Positions 23,356-36,363 of a stretch of 64,000 bases of DNA are shown here, in pieces. The DNA is from Isochrysis galbana (Eukaryota; Haptophyta; Isochrysidales; Isochrysidaceae): NCBI GenBank assembly GCA_018136815.1, contig CM030941.1, forward strand, positions 2,146,039-2,210,038, written 5' to 3'. The position numbers and the translations under genes are program-made. Positions within the stretch are counted from its first letter, which is position 1; each line of letters begins with the position of its first letter. The notes under the pieces were generated by a model. That model had not been told where the DNA came from. It did not search any database and saw only the letters and a list, made by a program, of their open reading frames with translations.

Positions 23356-24910
23356 ATAGTGTCACTAGCCCCATGGCCACGTGTTGAAGCCAACTAGATT
23401 CATGAGGGAATGTTCCTCGTTCCTCATTCTCGGCCTTGTTCTCAGTCGGTCCCAGCACGTCAGGTACTCTGCCTGTCACTCCACAGGTCTACGCAGGGTT
23501 GAGAAGACATGGTTTCTCACCGAATACTGAATAGAACTTTTGTCTAATACCCCAAAGAAACCGCTCGCACTAGCACTAGCACTAGTAGCCCGGTTACTCA
23601 CTCTTCTTGACCACTATTTTCGATCTCCCCTGGGTGTCCAAGTATCCCCCCCCCCCCCCCCCCCGCCCCCAGCCCCTCCCCCCCCCCCCCCCAACCTGCC
23701 CCGGCAGCTGCCATCCCCCTCTGACGATCACCCTCCCGCTCCACGATAGAGGTGGGGGAGAGTGGGTTGAAAAAAAAACTCTTGTTGATCCGGAGGCCCA
23801 CCGTTTTATATCGTCGGACCGGGGGAAGATTTCCCCTCGTCCCTCTCCCCGCTCGATTCCGAATCCGAGGCAGAGCGATGGCGACCGACCCGCTTGACAG
23901 GCCGACCTTCGCCGCGCTCCAGCGAGAGCACGGCGGTGGTCAGCCCCCCCCTTGTCGATTGTGTTCGGACTAAAAAAAAACTTCTTAATATTCTCGCCGC
24001 GCGCGCGACCCCGCCAACCGCCTATGTAGCCTCGCCCGCTTCCCTTGTCCCCCCCCCCACCTGCCTTGCGGCACGTCCCCTTGTGCTCTACCTAGGGGCT
24101 GGGTGTTGGAGTCTCCAGTGGCAGGCGGTGTGTATCGGTCCCCGATGGCCTAACTTCCTCCTTCCTCGTATGCCATCGGGCTACCGGCCTTTGCGTATGT
24201 CCTCTTTGTGTAAGGTGTCAGGCGTCAGTGAGTTGGTCTGTAGTCCAGCCAGCTGCGGGTCCCAGTGCGCCGGGTTCTGCGCCTTCCACGCGGTGGCGGC
24301 GATTGGCGTGGCTGCTGCTAGGGCGGCATCTTTGGATATGGTGCCTGGTGGGTGGGGTCACTTCGTCACTTGTAGGCGGCACGCGGACCATGTAACCTAA
24401 CCTTGCGAAATACGACAGGCCGATAGATAGCAATAGGCCGGCAGCCTCGCTGGATGCGACAAATGTGCCATCTCCTCTTGTCTGCCTACTTAGATTTCAC
24501 AATTCCTACTAATTCCTACGCCCACACACCCTCCGTTCGTATGCCTGCGCTAAATTGTTAGGCCTTCAACGCCCCATTGAATGGCCCATTGGCCATTGGT
24601 AGCGCCACTATATGAACTTTATTAAATCTCATTTTTTTTCGCGCGCCCCACTTTCGCTTCTTTACTCATGCTCATAGAGCTTTATGCTTTGTATTTTGAC
24701 ATCGCCCTGCTGGCTGGCCACCCGCCCGGAACCGAATATTTGAAACTTGAAACTTCTCTCAAGCGCCGAGCGCTCACTCTCACTACACCTACACCTAATA
24801 CCTAATCCTAAATTCATTCCACGGCATGCTTCCGCACCGCGCGCGCCACGAAAGCTTGGACGACGGCATTGTGATTGTGAGAATCGTCACCGGACTAAGC
24901 ACTAAGCGCC
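23356..24910. other. Intergenic, homopolymer-rich
   Basis: No gene recognised. C-runs lie at 23646-23664 and 23679-23692, and smaller runs elsewhere. The short frames at 23540-24400 are dominated by Pro/Arg and not supported. 24470-24900 is AT-richer, possibly the promoter of the small gene that follows. Confidence 0.4.
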
Positions 24911-25328
24911 ATGAGCAAGTTATTGCCACAGGATTTCGGGACAAGTAGCCGTTTCGAACGAGCTAAAATTATCGTGTATACGCGAGGCGAGCCCGTAATT
25001 GCCCAGGTATGCACCAGACCCTACGCATTGCTGACAACTGCCTTCCCCACGACTGTGGAGCAGCACCTTTGAGCTGACGCTCGAGATGACGTAGCAAACT
25101 TGCGGCGGCAAGGCACAAGTTGCTGGAGCTCACAATGGCACTGGGGTTGAAACAATCCTCGAGCAAGTTAGCCGAGGCGACCAATCCACGAGCACGAGGC
25201 TCCCTTCCCAGTCGCCCGGCCAAGAAGCCCTACGCCGACTGCTGCAATCTGTGGTGCCGGCATTAAATGCGTCGCCTGTCACCGGAGGATGCCTCAGGTT
25301 GTGGTGGCGTCACCGCACCGGGCAATGA
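24911..25328 (+). CDS. Tentative small two-exon gene, function unknown
   Basis: Model 24911-25006 and 25095-25328: ATG in good context, a strong donor CAG/GTATGC, an 88-base intron ending in GACGTAG, and a continuous 109-residue product. The product has a KIIVYTRGEPVIAQ strand segment and a later helix (QEALRRLLQSVVPALNAS). Without splicing the frame stops at 53 codons. Its last ~65 bases overlap, antisense, the 3' end of the phosphatase gene. No family recognised. The composition looks protein-like, but there is no homology support. Confidence 0.3.
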
Positions 25329-26657
25329 CCAACCTTTGATCTCGGTAACCACAGGATTTCGTGCTCTCTTTGTTCGCCATCTCTTGTTGAGGTACATTAG
25401 GCAGGCACAACCTATCGCAAGGATGGCACCACTTACGAGGATGGCGGCAGCCACTGCACCACCAATCGGTACGCGCCCCTGAAGTAACTCGACTTTGCAC
25501 ACATCTAGATCGACATTCTTACAGGCGCTGCACCACTCGGCGTCGCTTGCAAGCACTTGACTATTTACATGTGCGCGAAAGTCGTCAATGTGACAGTGAG
25601 TATCATTTGTACCCCCTGATCCACATGGCGTGCGCAATGGTCGCCACCCTGCACTAAGGGTCTCCAAATTGGCCCCAAATTCATCCTCATCATACCAGAG
25701 AAGAAGTTCAACCTCGTTGTCACTATTCACCTCAAGCACCAACGCGCTGCCCGTCGGCAAAAGATGACGGCCCAACCAGTCGTCGGCAGAGTCACCTGAG
25801 TCCACAGCAATGCCTAACGCACTCAGCGTGCACAGTATCGTCGGGTAGTGAGCACTGTAGTAGTACAACCTCATTCCATCTTCCGCGTTAGCAATCGCTT
25901 CCGAGATTTTCCGAAGTATGGACGAGCCACATGTCGCCGACGTTAGCTCCCTGCCAAACTTTCGAGCCTCGAGCCACGACACAAGCTTCCGCGCCTCGGT
26001 CAGCAACGAGCTCAATTCGTTGCGGATTGGTGACCCGATGCTGCGTGAGCCATTGTTCAGCGCCACATTGAGGGTATCGAACGCATTCCACCAATCGCGG
26101 AGAGGCGTCGCGCCGTCTATGGGTTCGGGGAGGTCTTCTGGGGGCAAGATGAGGCTCAGCGCGGAGTGCACGTCGTGGCGCAACTGCATGGACTCCTCCT
26201 CTTTCTGAGCGAATTCGCGTGTGCCATACCAGCGGAGGATCCGCTCAGAGTGCGCAGGGCACTTGGTGTACGCACGCAGGACCGTGTCGAGCTGGTCTTG
26301 TCGGCTGTACACGGGAACGGGCAGCGTCAAACCCGCGTCGCTCGATTGATTGGCGTCAACGAAGAGTGCATGCAACACGGTCTCCGCGGTGCCAAGCGTG
26401 CGTGCCAGCCCGCTGCTCTGGGCGAGCGTCGCTTCGCGCACCTCCTCGACGGAGCCGAGGCATGAGGAGGTAAGGCTACAGGTTGGAGACAGGAGGTAGC
26501 GCTCTCGCAGCGCGGCCGCCAGCCGGCTGAGCTCGAGCAGCGCGCCTTGAGAGAGCGGTGGATCTTGCCCGCGCTCTTGCAGCTTGTGTGAATGCTTGAC
26601 CAGCCGCTCGCGCTCGCCGTGCCGCGTGAGCACGAACACCTTCTGCAGCGAGGACAT
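25263..26657 (-). CDS. Histidine-acid-phosphatase-like membrane protein
   Basis: 464 residues. Histidine phosphatase superfamily, branch 2: RHG at residues 12-14 (VFVLTRHGERERL), followed by HSHKLQERGQDPPLSQGAL as in the family. The second motif, normally HD, reads SAHYPTILCTLSALG with His270-Tyr271, so the usual Asp proton donor is replaced. Later comes a Cys-containing juxtamembrane part (WCSACKNVDLDVCK), a transmembrane helix at ~402-425 (GGAVAAAILVSGAILAIGCA), and a short basic tail. Such proteins usually have a signal peptide and a luminal or extracellular catalytic domain; here RHG is only 12 residues from the ATG and no signal peptide is visible. An upstream exon beyond the microsatellite may be missing, or the protein may be tail-anchored. 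The substrate cannot be predicted. Confidence 0.75.
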   Translation of the reverse strand: MSSLQKVFVLTRHGERERLVKHSHKLQERGQDPPLSQGALLELSRLAAALRERYLLSPTCSLTSSCLGSVEEVREATLAQSSGLARTLGTAETVLHALFVDANQSSDAGLTLPVPVYSRQDQLDTVLRAYTKCPAHSERILRWYGTREFAQKEEESMQLRHDVHSALSLILPPEDLPEPIDGATPLRDWWNAFDTLNVALNNGSRSIGSPIRNELSSLLTEARKLVSWLEARKFGRELTSATCGSSILRKISEAIANAEDGMRLYYYSAHYPTILCTLSALGIAVDSGDSADDWLGRHLLPTGSALVLEVNSDNEVELLLWYDEDEFGANLETLSAGWRPLRTPCGSGGTNDTHCHIDDFRAHVNSQVLASDAEWCSACKNVDLDVCKVELLQGRVPIGGAVAAAILVSGAILAIGCACLMYLNKRWRTKRARNPVVTEIKGWSLPGAVTPPQPEASSGDRRRI

Positions 26658-27341
<684 letters not shown>

Positions 27342-27600
27342 GCGGCCGAGAAGGTGATCGATGCAACCGTGTGACTTGTCAGTCCTCACTCGTCCCCCTC
27401 CCACTCTCGCCCCAAGCAGCTCCACCCCTCGAGGCCGCTCGCCCTCCCCCTCCAGCCCCCCTCCCCTTCCCGCTTGGAGACCCCCGAGCCGCGAGCGATA
27501 GCAGCGCTGTCAGAGTTTTGTTGTTGTCGCAGTTTAATCTTAGTGCTGAGGGACCGTGCCGATGGGGGTGTGCGCGCTTGGTGCATGGCCCGTCCGTGTA
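27342..27600. other. Short spacer before the second gap
   Basis: Low-complexity sequence between the microsatellite and the gap. The minus-strand frame here continues formally through the Ns from the giant gene, but its Gly/Arg/Ser-rich composition gives no proof that it is the C-terminus. Confidence 0.4.
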
Positions 27601-27700
27601 NNNNNNNNNNNNNNNNNNNNNNNNNNNNNNNNNNNNNNNNNNNNNNNNNNNNNNNNNNNNNNNNNNNNNNNNNNNNNNNNNNNNNNNNNNNNNNNNNNNN
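27601..27700. other. Scaffold gap (100 N)
   Basis: Fixed-size run of N that removes the 3' end of the giant coiled-coil gene. Confidence 0.95.
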
Positions 27701-30700
27701 TAGCTCGCTACGTCAGGCCCTGTATCTATAAGCCCCAACGCTTCACTGGCGGCCGCTCGATCCGTAGCGGCCGCTCGGTCAATGCCGGCCTCACTATCAA
27801 GCTCGAAATGACTCTCTATTCCGTCCTCATCTTCGTCCTCCACCTCAGAAGCCACGTCGGACGGGGAATCCACATCAATGGGTGGACGAGAGACGCTCGT
27901 CCCGGCAGTCGGTGTTCGAGCCATGATGGGAAGCCCTGCAGGTCCAGTAGCAGGCTCAAGGCCGAGCCTAGAGGCGTCAGTCGTACTCGACGACGCTTCA
28001 CCGATTTCGCTGATAAGAGACTCAGCCATGCTCTCGCCAAAGGTGCGCGGTGCTTTGTCACCCCGGGAGACGCGTGCGCTCCAAGGCGCATTGTGACTGT
28101 CACGTGGCTGAGCAGCATCAACCGCGTTGGCAATTGAGGCTTCGACGACAACGCCGTCCGTCGAAAAGATCACGCCACCACCCTCGTCGAAATGGGATGC
28201 CTCGGCCGAGCCAGAAACCCCGAAGCCATGGACGGTCAATGCCACGCTTACCTCGTCCGCAACGGATGCATCAGCAACGGACGTGCTGCAGCCTCCCTGC
28301 ATTGAGCCCGCTAAACCTCTCAATTCGTCGGCAATAGACATGTCGGCCATCGAAATTTCCAAGCCGTGAGCCTGGGAGACTTCTCCTATCTCGTTCACGA
28401 TAGATGTGTCGGCGATGGCTACACTTGTTACCGACGGGCCTATCATACATGCCTTCGACACACCAAACACCTCATCCATGATCGATGCATCGACAACAAA
28501 TGCGTCTGCATGACTATCACGCACGCCGATGGCTGCGGACTCTTCAATCTCATCGACGACAGGTCCACCTTCGGTATCGGAGACCTCGTCCTCGGAGGCT
28601 TGGGCCAAATCGACCTCGTCAGCGATGCCACTTTCAGAGCCACTGGGATCCAACGCCGAGGTAGCAAAAGCTCCGACCTCACTCTGGATGCTCTCGTCTA
28701 GGGTCAAGTTGAAACTCATCACGGGGCGCAGTGCGGAGTCTTCCTCGAGCAGAGAAGTCACTCCCCCGGCTGCAGCGATACGGCGCTTCCCAGCGGCAAT
28801 GACGGCTTCCGACGCCTCGAGCTGGGCCAATAGCTCTACTTCCTCGGCGGCCATCGCCGCCCTCGCCCTTGCATGACGCTCTGAGTCGATCGCCGTCGCG
28901 ACGACTCCTACGGCCTCCGCCTTTTTTGCGGTCAACTTGGCACGGAGCTTTTCGAGCCGAAGACGCTCGGCCGCCAACTCGACAGGCTCCTCTTCAAATT
29001 CACTCATGAGCTCCGACGGCGGGGCCTCAAGGCTGCATACAGACGACGCACACAGCGAGGCGCGTCTGGCGCTGGCGCAAGCGCCAACCGCTTCTGAGAT
29101 GGAGGCAGTCGACGTTGCTAAGGTCCCATAGCCCAACCCGCTATGCATGACCGAGTCTTGGACTTGGTCGGGAATGATGCTATCGTCGTATGCACGGCTG
29201 TCCTCGGGAATATCCGTCACGTAGGACGCAATCTCATCGGCCGCGCTAGCTATCTCAGAAGCAGCAGCAGACCCGAGGAAATCGCCTGTCGCTGAGAGCA
29301 GCACCCCCGACTCGACGAGGCTAGAGATGAGGGCAGCGGAGATGCCGTCGACGCCTGCGATCTCGGATGCAGACATGTCAATGCTCAAATCTCCGGCCGC
29401 ACTTTCCGCGACGGACTCCGCCGCAATAGACTCTGTGCCGACGGAATCAGCGTCCACGACGGAATCGTGGCCACCGGGCATGCCGTTCAGTCCGGACGCC
29501 TCGAGAATCGGCGATTCCTCGACAATGGAGAGTGCAATAGAGTCCGCACTTTCAGCCAGTCCCGCTAGCATAGATTCCTCGACGATAGATGCAGCTAAGG
29601 AGCCTATCTGCAAGCGACTGGCGCCGAGAAGGTCCAAGGACTCACCACTGGATGCGTCGAGATGCGCCTCTTCGAGTGATGCCTCGGCTGATGCCTGGTG
29701 TGATTGCTTGTCATCATCCACGGCGAGGGGCGTTGCCACTGCCGAGCCTATATTGTCTACAAAAGAAGTTGGTACATCGCCATCCGCATCTTGCACGGCA
29801 CGCGATCCGTGGAGTGTTTGTGCATTCATCTCCACTGCTCCGGGGCCAGCCTGCATGGTTGCAGTGAGAGCAGCCGCTGCCACCTGAGCGGCCCGGTTGC
29901 GCTCGGCCTCGTCCTGCCACTGCTGAATGCAAGATACCATAGAAGCCACTAGGCTATCGGCAAACCTACTCGCGTCGAGCAGCTGGCCATCACCCTCGCT
30001 AGAAGCCGCAGCAGTCGGCGCAGGCCACACGCGACTGCTTGATTCCGCTTGCTGTGTCCCGTCTTGCTCGCTCTCGGAGTCGGCAACCGTGGGCGGTACC
30101 CCTGCCATGCCTCTGAAGGTGGCAGCCAGCCTCTCGCGCTCCCGACGAAGATTTCGCGCGACGGCCGAGCGCGCCGCCTTGGCGCGCATCCTCTCCTTGC
30201 GCATCGCTGCTCGCAGCTCGGCCTTCGCACGAGCCGCCGCCGCCGCATCCTCCCTCCTCCACATCTCGAGAGCTCGCTCTCGTTCCGCCGTACGGGACCA
30301 ATCCAGGGAAGCATCCATGAGTGCGTCACCCCGGGCCGAGATGGGATGTGCAGATAGGTTGGTAATATTCGATAGCACCTGCGAAGAGAGCCGTGAATAA
30401 GCAGAGCCTTGCCGATCGGCCCATACTGCCGAGCGCTCTTCCAACAGCAACGCCAGCAGCGCGCGTTCCGCGCCGAGGACAGGGGACGGCACACCCCGTT
30501 CCCAAGGCCCGATGGAGCCTGGTGGTGGCGGGCGCAGCGATGATCTGGCACTAGTCGACGTCTCAGAGCTGATCTCGTCCGATGATTTGTGGCTAGTGAG
30601 CGTGCCGGCGTCACTAGTACTGTGCATGCCGTGTGAATCGAGGCGCTGCGGCCAATCTGTGCTCCAGTTGGGCGCCCCTCCTCTCCTCCTTCGATAGTCC

Positions 30701-33700
30701 TTGGTTTTATTTCGGCCGTCATCTATGGAGGATTCGAGGTAGCGCATGCCCTCAATGTACCGGCCATGCTGCGGTGCCACCGACGCGCCCTCCGGTACGA
30801 GCACGTTCATGAGCGCTCCCCCTACGTTGGCAGTGAAACTGTCGCCGGCACGCAAGTGTGGTGGAACCTCCACAACCCACAACCCTGGCGGCGGAGGCGG
30901 CGGAGGCGGCATGGGCGGTGCCGCTACGCTCACCGCCAGCCGGAGAGGAGTCTCCGGCGGCAAGCCTTCGCGTGCGTTGCGCGGAACTTCGACCAGGCGT
31001 ATCTGCCCGCCGATGTGTGCAGCAAAGCAGCCTCCTTCAGGAACTGATGATGGCACCTCCACCTCATATTGGAGCTGAAAGGACGCATCCGTGGGTGCTT
31101 CCTCATCGCGTATAGATGAAACCCCTGCTGCGGTGGCGCCAATGTGCGTGCGCACTACTGAGCCTCGATGAAGAGTTGACTCGGTGGCGGTTGGTGTCGC
31201 AGCCGAGCTGGATGCACTCGCCTCGGATGGCCCTTCCGGCCCAGCGGCGAGGGCCGAATGCGATGGCCCTTCCACGACCAAGCGAAAGGCACTGCCTGCA
31301 ATGCGCATATCTACATTGCCGGCCGCCGGCGCCGGTGTGGCGACGACGACGGAGCCTCGCTGCTGGGGCACGAAATCCAGTTCAGCTGCACGAACGGCTT
31401 CCATCAAATCGGAGCTTCCAGAAGCGAGAATAATGTTGGAGGTGTCGAGGCCAGCGCCATCAGGCGCGGAAGCGGCGCTAGTCTCGTGCTCGGCAATTTC
31501 AGCGGCCTTCGCAGCACCATGAACTTGGCAAGACTTCGATGTGCCCAATTCCAGAGACCCGCACGGCGCCTTGGCTGGAAACGCCTTCATGGGCGCCGAC
31601 TCCACAAGGTCGCCAACGGATGCTGTCGACACCGCCTCCGTGCGCGGGCCATCGGTAGGGCCTGCGATGCTCAGTATTGATTCCGTCGCATGCGCGGGCG
31701 ATTGCCGCGCGTCCACGGCTGGAAGGGACGCCACACATGATGGGAGCGTCCTCGTCGTCGTGGTCTCCTCGCTCCCCACGGAGGCGCTGACGACCGTGAG
31801 CCGCTGTTCGAGCTCCTTGCAACGTTCCGCATGCGCACGGCGTTGCCGGCGCAGTTGCTCTTGCATTTCTTCGAGCTCGAGGCGCTGTCGCTGTCGCCAG
31901 TCGCGACTGGAAGCGCCCTGCTCCACAATGAAGGCTTCTCCTATGTTTGCGCGGCCCGTGGCCTCTTCAGCACGCGATTCCGCAAGGTGGCGGTTTCGCA
32001 TCACTGCAACCTCGCGTTCAGTTATGACAAGATTTTCATTGAGCTCCAGCTCAACACGGAGCATCCGAGCGAGCTCTGACGCCGTTCGCCGGCCTTCTAC
32101 GGCAGCAGAGGCCGCTGCTCCAGGAAGCCGCATCGCAGCAAGGCGGGCAAAGTAGGATGACATGTCGGCGTTGACGGAGCACGCACCGTCCGTTGAGGGA
32201 GGAACCCTCGGGGAAGACACTGCTCCCTCACGCATAGTTGTGGAAGCGAGGACCCGCCTCGCTGCCGCTCTCATCTCTCGCAATTGTGAGGCTGCCCTCT
32301 CGGCGATGACGCGTGGGTCCTCGCCAACAATCTCCTCCTCCGGGACGGTATCTTCCATCCCACCATCCATGCTCTCCTGGCAAAGCGGGGCTCGACCTAT
32401 TTCAATCCATGGCATCGTTTTCGGCTGCTCATGGGTTGTGTCCGGCGGGGGCATGCGGCCACTTCCGAATGATCGGTCCGGATTGTCTATAGAATCCACA
32501 TCTGAGAGACGGCGATGCTGGCCATCCGCTTGGCCTAGGCCTCCGGCTTGCCGCAATACTCTAGCAGAAGAAGTGGTAGAGCACTTCGCCGCCCGCTCTT
32601 GTGACGGGAGAGCGTGCAAGTGCGCAGGACCTGAGTCTACCCATGTCTTCCCATCAGGTGGTGGATTCAGATGCGCCGGGCCCACCTCGACATGCATCAT
32701 CCGAGCCAACACTGAGACCACAGAATCGGGATCGGGCGCTGTGAAGGCGGCCGCATCGTGCGTGGCCAGAGGAGCGAACAGATCGATGAAGGATGAGGCG
32801 CACGCGTGATAGCCGGGTTCGGGCGGCACAACGCCTCCTGTGCCAGCCTCGGCGGGGGTGCTGATGTCCTCGTCGACGACCGCACCTGTCGCACCCTCGG
32901 CCGCGTCGCTGGGTAAGCGCGCAAACGATGCCGCTTCCCGCCCGTACCTTGCGGATGGAGAGGCGGCCATCCGGCGCTCAACTCTAGCGAGAGTTTCGAC
33001 AATGTCGCGCTGTTCGCGGGTGTGGGTAGCGGGAGATGCACGACGTCGCTCAGCCTCAATTGCGTTGGACAATCCGTCGAAAGAGAGGAGTTCGAGCGGC
33101 GCGGGAGAACTAAACGATCGCGTCTCAAGGTGTGAGGATCCGATGCAATCTGTTGAAGCAACTTGCGGTCTAAGGGCCTCGCCGCCTGTGCTCAACGACG
33201 CGCCTGGGCCGCGTGTCATGGATGCCTCGACCCTCTCGTCAGGTGAAATATTCGAGCGTCCCATGCCGCATACCATTGCGGTCGGCGCTGGCGACGACGC
33301 TGGCCGTGGGCCGTGGGCGGCTCCCACCCCCCCGCCGCCTCGCAGCCGGCGGTACAAGTGCCGGCGATAGGCGACGCGCGGAACGGGCTGGTCGGTGTCC
33401 CAATCCTCCAAAACTAAACACCGCTCGTCGTCGGAAAGGCCAGGGTTATCCGACTCGCGAACATTCGCGGCCGCGACCCCGCCCTCGGTTCGGTCTATCG
33501 CCTTATGATCGAGGTCCTCAGCTGCGAGTAAGGCGGCAGCAGAGCGCCTCATGAGCCCGGCCGTCTCCCCAAGCGCCTCATGTGCTCTGGCGACTTCCTC
33601 CCTGGCCACCTTAGCCTGCACTGTGCGCATCATCCGCCTGGCCAAAGCCTCCGTATCTTCCAAGGTGAATGTGGCCGCATCCTCAAAAGTGAACGTCGTC

Positions 33701-36363
33701 CTCCTGCCTGCTGCAAGCTCATCAAAGGCCGTCGATTCGGTCATTACACCTTGTGATGCCAGGTTCAGGTCATGAGCTTCACGCAGGTGAGGGGCAGGGG
33801 GGGGGTTGCCCAACTCGGAAACCTTGTCAACCGAATCCATATCGCTCGAACTGCCCAAAAGCGACGTGCCGTGAGGGTGGGGTGCCTCGCCCTCACGGCC
33901 ATCGATGGCAACCGTTTCTTGGCTTTCGGCTTCGTATTTCACTGTTGGCCCAGCTTCACCTAGCTGCTCAGCAGGGTGCGAGCAACCCCTCTCCGCGACC
34001 TCGTCCGACTCGTCGTGAGGATCAGCAGTGCCACATCGATCGGTGCCCGCCAACCGCCTCTCACCAACACGCTGGCCGACTATGCCTTGTTCCTCGACCG
34101 CGCCTCGCTCGCTGCATCGCCGCAGCGCATCCTCCACGGTTCTCAATAGTCTTTCCCGATCGAGGTCATCTAAATCAGAGCCGAGCGCGGCCTCAACTAT
34201 CGAACGGATGCGGGCAGCCACCTGCTGCCAGTCGCGACTCATCACGGTACCGTCCGAACCGGGCGAACTGGGAACGTTGCTCCAAGGCGCGCACGCTCGC
34301 CCACTCCCCACACCATCTTGCGATACACCCTCCACCATGTATGCCTCCTCGCGAAACCCTTGCGCCATTCGTTGTAGCGCCAGTGCGCGCTCCACCTCGG
34401 CTCGTGACCACCAGGAGAGCGACGACGCGTGGCGTGGCGTGCCTCTTAGTCCATCGGCTGCTTGGCCACCAGATGGTCGGACTCTTCTTCCTCCCTCGCG
34501 GTCCTCGCCATCCTCCTTTTCCGTCTTGACGTGTGCCGCAGCCGCCTCGTCGGCGACGCTGTGGATCAGATCCAAGAGCAGAGCCACCTGCGCCGGTGGC
34601 AAGGCACTATTTGACCCCCGCGGTGACCGAGCCTCGCCATCATCATCGCGTGAGGGGTCGGCCTCGTCGAGCATCCTGCGGAGGATGGCCTCCGCACAAA
34701 CGGCGCGTGCCTGCCGCTCTCCCTCAGATGCGGCTTCACCCTCGGCCGACAACGCGGCAAAGAGAAGCGTCGGGTCGACGATGCCCTCCAGTGCCTCCAC
34801 ACGGGTGCGCTCAACTGCGGCTGGATCAATCGCCGAGGCTCTCGCCATAGCCTCCTCCGTGGCCTGCGCGGCGGCCCTGTCTGCCGCTTCCCTCTGCGCC
34901 TCAGCCCGCTTGCGCGCCTCAGCCCGCTTGCGCGCCTCAGCCCTGGCCACCGCCTTGGCTCCTGCCGCCAGCCTAGCGCGCTGCGCCACCTCGGCGGCAT
35001 GTCGCTCTCGCAGCGACGCGAGCTCAGCCTTTACTTTCTTGACCCGCGCCTCGTCCGCCTCCTTTTCCCGCTTGTGCTCCGCCTGCCTTGCTGCTTCCTG
35101 TTGCCTCATCCACTCCCGAGCACACAGTCGCTCCTCCCTCGTCACCGCACGCGCAGAAGTGCGGCCCTCCGCTGCAGTAGTGGCCGCTCGCATGTGCTCG
35201 CTCGGGGTGGTAAAGGACGTGCCATACAATGTTGGCGGCCGCGGCGCCAGGCTCGAAGCGCTCCCTCCGCGACTCAAGTCACCACTCGGGTTGCCGCATG
35301 ACGTTGGTCTCGAGAGTTCTGCTGCGGCTTGTTGACGCTTGCGCCGAATGAACTTGGCTGCAGCAGCGCGCTCCTCGGGACGGATACCTCGCTGACTCGG
35401 GAATGGCGGCGCCCGGGGCCGATGTGGCTCTGCCGACGCGCCAAACGCAGAGATGACCGGCTCCGGGGGACGTGCGGGTGGGGCAGTCGCTGGCCGGCGC
35501 AATGCTAGCGCCGGCGCCCGGGCAGAGCGATCGTTCCGTGGCTGAGGCAGCGGCCGCTCCCGTACAGGAGCAGGAACCGCCGAACGGCCGAATGCCGAGA
35601 CCACAGGCTCGGGGTTACAATCTTGGGGCGCTGCCCTGGATCTGCTGGACAATACCGCTGGCAGAGCCGTCGACGCAGAGCTCTTCGCCGTACATGGACG
35701 GGAGGCGTGGGCCAGGCGGCCGCACCTGCTCAGGTACCCGTGGGCGGCCGTATAGGTGGCTGCCCCGTAGCAATCTGAGGACGTTTCATCAACGATGGAG
35801 GGCCGCTCGGCGTGGAGCGTGCAGCTTGCGGCGTGTGGGGCGAGTGCGGGCATATCGGCGACGGCGCAGGGGGACCCAAGCTCATCGTAGCACGCATTAC
35901 TGGGCCAGTTGCTCTCAGTCTGCGCGCCGCCGTGCGCACGCATGGGGACGAAGAGGAGCGAGGCGGCGGCGAGGCGTGCACGCGTCTCTCTCACCACCTC
36001 ATCCCACTCGCGCTCGCGCTCGCTCGCGGCCTCTCCCTCTCTCTCTGGCTCTCTCGAGCGGTGTAGCGGGGCGTCAGTCTTCGTGAGCACCCTCACCTCC
36101 CGACGACTCGCTCGCTCTCGCCACTCCCTGCTCTCTCCGCCTCTCTCTCCTTCCCCTTTTTCATCCACGTCTCTCACCCCGTCTCGTTCTCTCGGACTCT
36201 CTCTCCCCTGCCCCACCTGAACCTTCCTCCAGACAGAGGCGAGGGGCATCGCAAGCAGCTGCGCCATGCTCAGCCCGCCCGCCAGCTGTGCTCGCGCTCG
36301 CGCGGCCGCAGCGAGGCTCGGCAGGTACGAAGAGGTTGCCTCCTCTTGGCCTCGCTCTCCCAT
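27701..36363 (-). CDS. Giant (>2,880-residue) low-complexity coiled-coil protein, 3' end in gap
   Basis: Family not recognised. One uninterrupted frame of about 2,887 codons from the ATG at 36363 to the gap. Visible parts: an Arg/Glu-rich start; two copies of a PEPV(V/I)SAFG.SA.P motif (near 35590 and 35445); a long Ala/Arg/Glu coiled coil (~residues 400-520) containing an 18-bp tandem repeat (RKRAEA twice); acidic low-complexity stretches; a pair of beta-rich modules of the VP.G..F....G....V.VP type (residues ~1760-1870, VEVPSSVPEGGCFAAHIGG and VVEVPPHLRAGDSFTANVGG) separated by a proline run; a second basic coiled coil (~2020-2090, MRKERMRAKAARSAVARNLR); and a C-terminal third rich in repeated D-A-S-I-x-D-E-x units (28100-29600). 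The intron-free length and steady GC-rich coding composition support a real gene. A centrosomal scaffold of CEP350 style is possible but unproven. Upstream, 36240-36360 is Arg/Ala-rich, so a start at 36267 is an alternative. Confidence 0.75.

Noticed and set aside
27379-27600. Continuation of the giant minus-strand protein beyond the 27.6-kb gap
   Set aside because: The frame crosses 100 N of unknown true length and the sequence beyond is Gly/Arg/Ser-rich low complexity, so continuity is not supported.
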